64,000 nt of DNA, from contig NZ_CP042968.1 in assembly GCF_001693515.2 (NCBI RefSeq), positions 6,510,001 to 6,574,000 of the forward strand, written 5' to 3'. This document shows positions 60,927 through 64,000 of the stretch, one piece after another (the first letter of the stretch is position 1; every line of letters begins with the position of its first letter). Under the pieces are notes generated by a model. It searched no databases, was not told the origin of the DNA, and saw only the letters and a list, made by a program, of their open reading frames with translations. A program made the translations under genes and the position numbers. Origin of the DNA: Bradyrhizobium paxllaeri. Its GTDB lineage: Bacteria; Pseudomonadota; Alphaproteobacteria; Rhizobiales; Xanthobacteraceae.

Positions 60927-61059
60927 AGGATTGGCGGTCTTAACGAGGTCTTTTCAGCGCTCCCCTCGTCTGTTGCCCGGTGTTAACAGGGGCCATCCAG
61001 AAACATCCGGAAACAAAAATCCTTCGCCCACACGCCCGAATCACGGACAAAAGGTCGGC

Positions 61060-61797
61060 ATGGCCCAGGCAATCCCCAACATCCTCGTCGTCGAGGACGA
61101 CCGCGAGACGCGGACGCTGATCGCAAAATACCTGCGCAACAACGCCTGCAACGTGACGACGGCCGTCGACGGCCGCGAAATGGTTCGCGCCATGACCGAC
61201 CGCCGTGTCGATCTGTTGATCCTCGACGTCATGCTGCCCGGTGAGGACGGCCTCACCCTCTGCCGCAAGGTGCGCGCGGAGTCGCAGACGCCGATCATCA
61301 TGCTGACCGCGCGCGGCGAGGACGTCGATCGCATTCTCGGGCTCGAGATGGGTGCCGACGACTATCTCGCAAAACCGTTCAATCCGCGCGAATTGCTGGC
61401 GCGCATCAACGCGGTGCTGCGCCGGCAGGCGGCGGGGCGCACCGCCAGCGCCACCGAAGGCGCCACCGCGCTGTGCTTTGCCGGCTGGCGGATCGATTTC
61501 CGGATGCGGGAATTGCGCAATCCCGAAGGCGCGCGCGTCGCCATGACCAGCGCCGAATTCGACCTGTTGCGCACCTTCTGCGAGCGGCCCGGCCGCGTGC
61601 TGTCGCGCGACAGCCTGCTCGACCTCACGCAAGGGCGCAACGCCGGCTCGTTCGAACGCTCGATCGACGTGCTGGTCAGCCGCATCCGCCGCAAGATCGA
61701 GCCCGATCCGCAGGAAGCCACCATGATCAAGACGGTGCGCTCCGGCGGCTACATGTTCACCCCAAGGGTGGAAATCGCATCCGCCGCCGGCACCTGA
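61060..61797 (+). CDS. OmpR/PhoB-family response regulator
   Basis: 245 aa from MAQAIPNILVVEDD. Receiver domain 1-120 with acidic D13/D14, phospho-acceptor D56 (LLILDVMLPGEDG), T83 and K105 (LAKPFNP). Winged-helix output at about 145-235 (MTSAEFDLLRTFCERPGRVLSRDSLLDLTQG, IDVLVSRIRRKIEPDP, IKTVRSGGYMF). The stop is 3 bp before the kinase ATG, so the pair is coupled. OmpR/EnvZ-like order; target genes unknown. Confidence 0.94.
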   Translation: MAQAIPNILVVEDDRETRTLIAKYLRNNACNVTTAVDGREMVRAMTDRRVDLLILDVMLPGEDGLTLCRKVRAESQTPIIMLTARGEDVDRILGLEMGADDYLAKPFNPRELLARINAVLRRQAAGRTASATEGATALCFAGWRIDFRMRELRNPEGARVAMTSAEFDLLRTFCERPGRVLSRDSLLDLTQGRNAGSFERSIDVLVSRIRRKIEPDPQEATMIKTVRSGGYMFTPRVEIASAAGT

Positions 61798-61799
61798 TC

Positions 61800-63131
61800 A
61801 TGAAGCTGTTCGGCTTCCTGAGCCTTCGACGCATCAGCGGCCAGATCGCAGCGCTCGTGATCGTCTCGATCGTCGCCCTGCATGCCGTCATCACGGCGAG
61901 CTTTCTGATCAACCGGCCGGAGCCGCCGGATCCCGCACATGACCGCGGGCATGGCCAACTCGCAACCGCCGTGCAGTTACTCGGCGCGGCGCCGGCAACC
62001 GAACGGCCGCGGCTGTCGGCCGATATCGCGCGGACGTTTCCGCAGCTCGGCATCGAGATGCTGGCCACGGACACGCCGCCGGCGGCGCGCGAGCCGGAGG
62101 GCCCCGGCCTGCACGGTCTGCATCGCCGCCTCGGCAACAGCTACCGCCTGTTCGCGCTCTCGCCGGGCGGCGAGACGAAAAAGCTCGGCATTGCGCTGCC
62201 GGATGGCGCGATGATCGCCGTCAACGTGCCGGCCGACCGCCGGCCGCCCTTCATGGGCGGCCCCACGATGATGACGTTATTGTTCGCCGTCATCAGCGTT
62301 ACCCTGCTAGGCTTGTGGGCGGCGCGCGCCCTGACCGCGCCGTTGTCGTCATTTGCGAAGGCTGCCGAAAGCTTCAGCCTCGACGGGACGACGGCGCCGC
62401 TGCCGGAACGCGGGCCGGAAGAAATCCGTTTCCTGGCCAAGGCGCTCAACCGGATGCGCGAGCGCATCACCGGCCTGATCGACGACCGCACCAAAATGCT
62501 CGCCGCCATCAGCCACGATCTGCGCACGCCGATCACGCGGATGCGGCTGCGCTCGGAATTCATCGAGGACGAGACCCATCGCAACCGCATGCTCGCCGAT
62601 CTCGACCAGATGCGCGCGATGCTGGAATCGGTGCTGTCGTTCCTGCGCAACGACCGCAGGCTGGAGGCGATGACGCTGGTCGACATCGCAAGTTCGCTGC
62701 AGCTCGTCACCGACCAGTTCAGCGACCTCGGACGCAAGGTCGCCTATGACGGTCCCGCGCATGCGATGGCGACCGTCCGGCCGGACGACCTGCATCGCGC
62801 CGTCACCAATCTGGTGGAGAATGCGGTGCGGTTCGGCGCCGAGGCGGTGATCCGGCTTCGCATCTCACCGGATCACTTCACCATCGATGTCGAGGATGAC
62901 GGCCCCGGCATTTCGGATGCGCAGAAGCAGAACATGCTGGAGCCGTTCGTGCGCGGCGACGAGGCCCGCAACATGGATGAGGCGGCGGGCTTCGGCCTTG
63001 GCCTGTCGATAACGAACGCCATTGTGCTGGCGCATGGCGGGACGCTGTCGCTGCATGACCGGCCGCCGCATGGGCTCGTGGTGCGCATGCAATTGCCGAC
63101 ACACCAGAACGGCGGCAGCTCCGCTGCCTAG
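61800..63131 (+). CDS. EnvZ-like sensor histidine kinase
   Basis: 443 aa. Membrane helices at about 14-37 and 155-177 enclose a periplasmic region of about 115 residues. HAMP at 178-230, then HisKA with ISHDLRTPITRMRLRSEF (His239), and the ATPase domain with N box NLVENAVRFG, G1 VEDDGPGISD and G2 GFGLGLSI. The periplasmic domain has no known sensor fold. It pairs with the response regulator upstream. Confidence 0.94.
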   Translation: MKLFGFLSLRRISGQIAALVIVSIVALHAVITASFLINRPEPPDPAHDRGHGQLATAVQLLGAAPATERPRLSADIARTFPQLGIEMLATDTPPAAREPEGPGLHGLHRRLGNSYRLFALSPGGETKKLGIALPDGAMIAVNVPADRRPPFMGGPTMMTLLFAVISVTLLGLWAARALTAPLSSFAKAAESFSLDGTTAPLPERGPEEIRFLAKALNRMRERITGLIDDRTKMLAAISHDLRTPITRMRLRSEFIEDETHRNRMLADLDQMRAMLESVLSFLRNDRRLEAMTLVDIASSLQLVTDQFSDLGRKVAYDGPAHAMATVRPDDLHRAVTNLVENAVRFGAEAVIRLRISPDHFTIDVEDDGPGISDAQKQNMLEPFVRGDEARNMDEAAGFGLGLSITNAIVLAHGGTLSLHDRPPHGLVVRMQLPTHQNGGSSAA

Positions 63132-63140
63132 ATCAGCGCG

Positions 63141-63335
63141 TCAGGCTGCGAGCGCGTCGGGATCGGCTTCCTCGTAGATGGCGATCGCCTCGAAGCGATA
63201 GTCGCAGGCGCGGCAGAACCAGAGGAAGGAGGTGCGGCCCTGACTGCTCTCGACCCAATCGGGTCTCGGGATCGGCTTGCCGCACTGGGCGCAGGGATTT
63301 CCGCGAGGCAAATAGCTGCTGTCAAGTCGAGCCAT
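63141..63335 (-). CDS. Small zinc-ribbon-like protein
   Basis: 64 aa, GGGAGATGCGCC before the ATG. Two CxxC pairs are present: PCAQCGKP (Cys15, Cys18) and WFCRACDYRF (Cys41, Cys44), as in a zinc ribbon. The fold could bind zinc, DNA or protein. Convergent with the histidine kinase gene. Function unknown. Confidence 0.72.
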   Translation of the reverse strand: MARLDSSYLPRGNPCAQCGKPIPRPDWVESSQGRTSFLWFCRACDYRFEAIAIYEEADPDALAA

Positions 63336-63713
63336 GGCGCATCTCCCTAGACTTCGGACGTCGTAAATGACGTCTCGCTTTTTGAAATTTCGTTGAATGG
63401 GACAGGTCTGCTGTCGGAATGAATTGGAATTTTTGCCGCGGCGTCTTCTTTACACCTTGACTGCGACTTTTGCACGACATTCTTCGCGCGTCCGCATGAC
63501 GCAGATTCGGATTCGCGTCGCGCGATGCGATGCATTGCACGCACAACGTTGGCGTCACGCGAGATACGCTCGTTGACACATGCCTCGAACACATGCCTCG
63601 GCGTGGAGAATCTCGCCGCGATGTCGTCCGCTTTTCGCCACATCTTGGCCCGCAGATGGAACTAACCGGGAAGCGTCAATCGTTCCCGCGTTCCATCCGC
63701 CGAGATCGTTTTT
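63336..63713. other. Intergenic region upstream of the transglycosylase
   Basis: This stretch is less GC-rich than its surroundings. A frame on the minus strand at 63347-63643 could encode 98 residues, but it has no recognisable domain or clear RBS and is not called. Promoters for both flanking genes should be here. Confidence 0.5.
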
Positions 63714-64000
63714 ATGAAAAGTTTTCCGAAATTCGTCTGGCTCGCCGCCACCGCCGCACTGTTCGTTTCATCAAGTGCAAGCGCGCAGAGCCGCGCGCAA
63801 TATGAAAGCATGGTCGCAACCCACGCGGCTGCCAACAACGTGCCGGAAGCGCTGGTGCACCGCGTGATCGTGCGCGAGAGCAAATATCATCCGAACCTGG
63901 TCGGGCGCGGCGGCACCATCGGGTTGATGCAGATCAAACTGCCGACCGCGCGCGGGCTCGGCTACACCGGCGACGCCGCGGGCCTGCGCGATCCCTCTAC
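63714..64000 (+). CDS. Lytic transglycosylase (partial, runs off window end)
   Basis: 95 codons are present. The signal peptide is MKSFPKFVWLAATAALFVSSSASA. The mature part is SLT-type: YESMVATHAAANNVPEALVHRVIVRESKYHPNLVG, with the catalytic Glu in VRESKYHP, then RGGTIGLMQIKLPTARGLGY, the GLMQI core. It cleaves the MurNAc-GlcNAc bond in the periplasm to give anhydro ends. The C-terminal part is missing. Confidence 0.9.
   Translation, partial: MKSFPKFVWLAATAALFVSSSASAQSRAQYESMVATHAAANNVPEALVHRVIVRESKYHPNLVGRGGTIGLMQIKLPTARGLGYTGDAAGLRDPS

Noticed and set aside
63347..63643. 98-codon frame on the minus strand upstream of the transglycosylase
   Set aside because: No domain, weak start and unusual composition. 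It cannot be separated from chance in this stretch; conservation would be needed.
1..64000. tRNA genes, prophage or secretion-system cluster
   Set aside because: No tRNA-like cloverleaf with a T-loop GGTTCGAATC-type block was seen, and no structural phage or secretion genes were recognised.

Overview
The window reads as chromosomal DNA of a Bradyrhizobium-like alphaproteobacterium. GC is high throughout. The division and cell-wall cluster has alphaproteobacterial content, the RNase P RNA is bacterial type A in form, and the gene gaps carry several families of dispersed palindromic repeats of the kind common in Bradyrhizobium chromosomes. Genus is an inference from protein style and repeats; no marker here was searched against a database.

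Layout. 1-12.2 kb, minus strand: rsmH, ftsL, ftsI, murE, murF, mraY, murD, then a 69-aa ORF and a secreted DUF5107 protein, then ftsW (cut by the window start). 12.7-16.4 kb: a peptidoglycan amidase, an ECF sigma factor with its YCII partner, a PAS protein and rnpB with a good terminator. 16.5-21.5 kb: two alpha/beta hydrolases around an AraC regulator, a TauE/SafE permease, an EamA exporter and a small unknown. 21.6-27.5 kb: an exporter-type ABC half-transporter and an EmrA/EmrB efflux pair divergent from its TetR regulator. 27.5-37.1 kb: a 5'-truncated TonB receptor, an enolase-superfamily enzyme, a KTSC protein, a TetR/xanthine-dehydrogenase-type operon and an IS701-type element. 37.3-43.6 kb: a phasin-like gene and a run of exported proteins (extensin-like lipoprotein, two divergent DUF2147 proteins, a Cys-containing protein, a FecR protein). 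43.6-49.5 kb: a Nudix hydrolase and an apparent membrane-lipid locus (phosphatidylserine decarboxylase, class III aminotransferase, DUF962/Mpo1-like membrane protein, PmtA-like methyltransferase, GT4 glycosyltransferase). 49.6-57.1 kb: a TAXI binding protein, a 36-aa membrane protein, another TauE/SafE permease, an L,D-transpeptidase, an HxlR operon and a DUF4403 protein. 57.5-64 kb: an IS110 transposase, a dodecin, two PRC-barrel proteins, an unknown Gly/Pro-rich protein, an OmpR/EnvZ-type two-component pair, a Zn-ribbon protein and the start of a lytic transglycosylase.

How the parts work together. The first 12 kb makes lipid II and the divisome; amidase, L,D-transpeptidase and transglycosylase are further wall-acting enzymes. 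Several loci carry visible operator-like palindromes: TetR at 26722-26742, HxlR at 55268-55289, two CRP-like sites between the DUF2147 genes, and FixK/FNR-like boxes ahead of the phasin-like gene and the 36-aa membrane protein. The last two suggest low-oxygen control.

Most promising for follow-up: the lipid locus, the 36-aa membrane protein with its FixK-like box, the divergent DUF2147 pair with two CRP-like sites, and the DUF5107 gene set inside the cell-wall cluster. No CRISPR array, prophage, tRNA gene or obvious defence island was seen.
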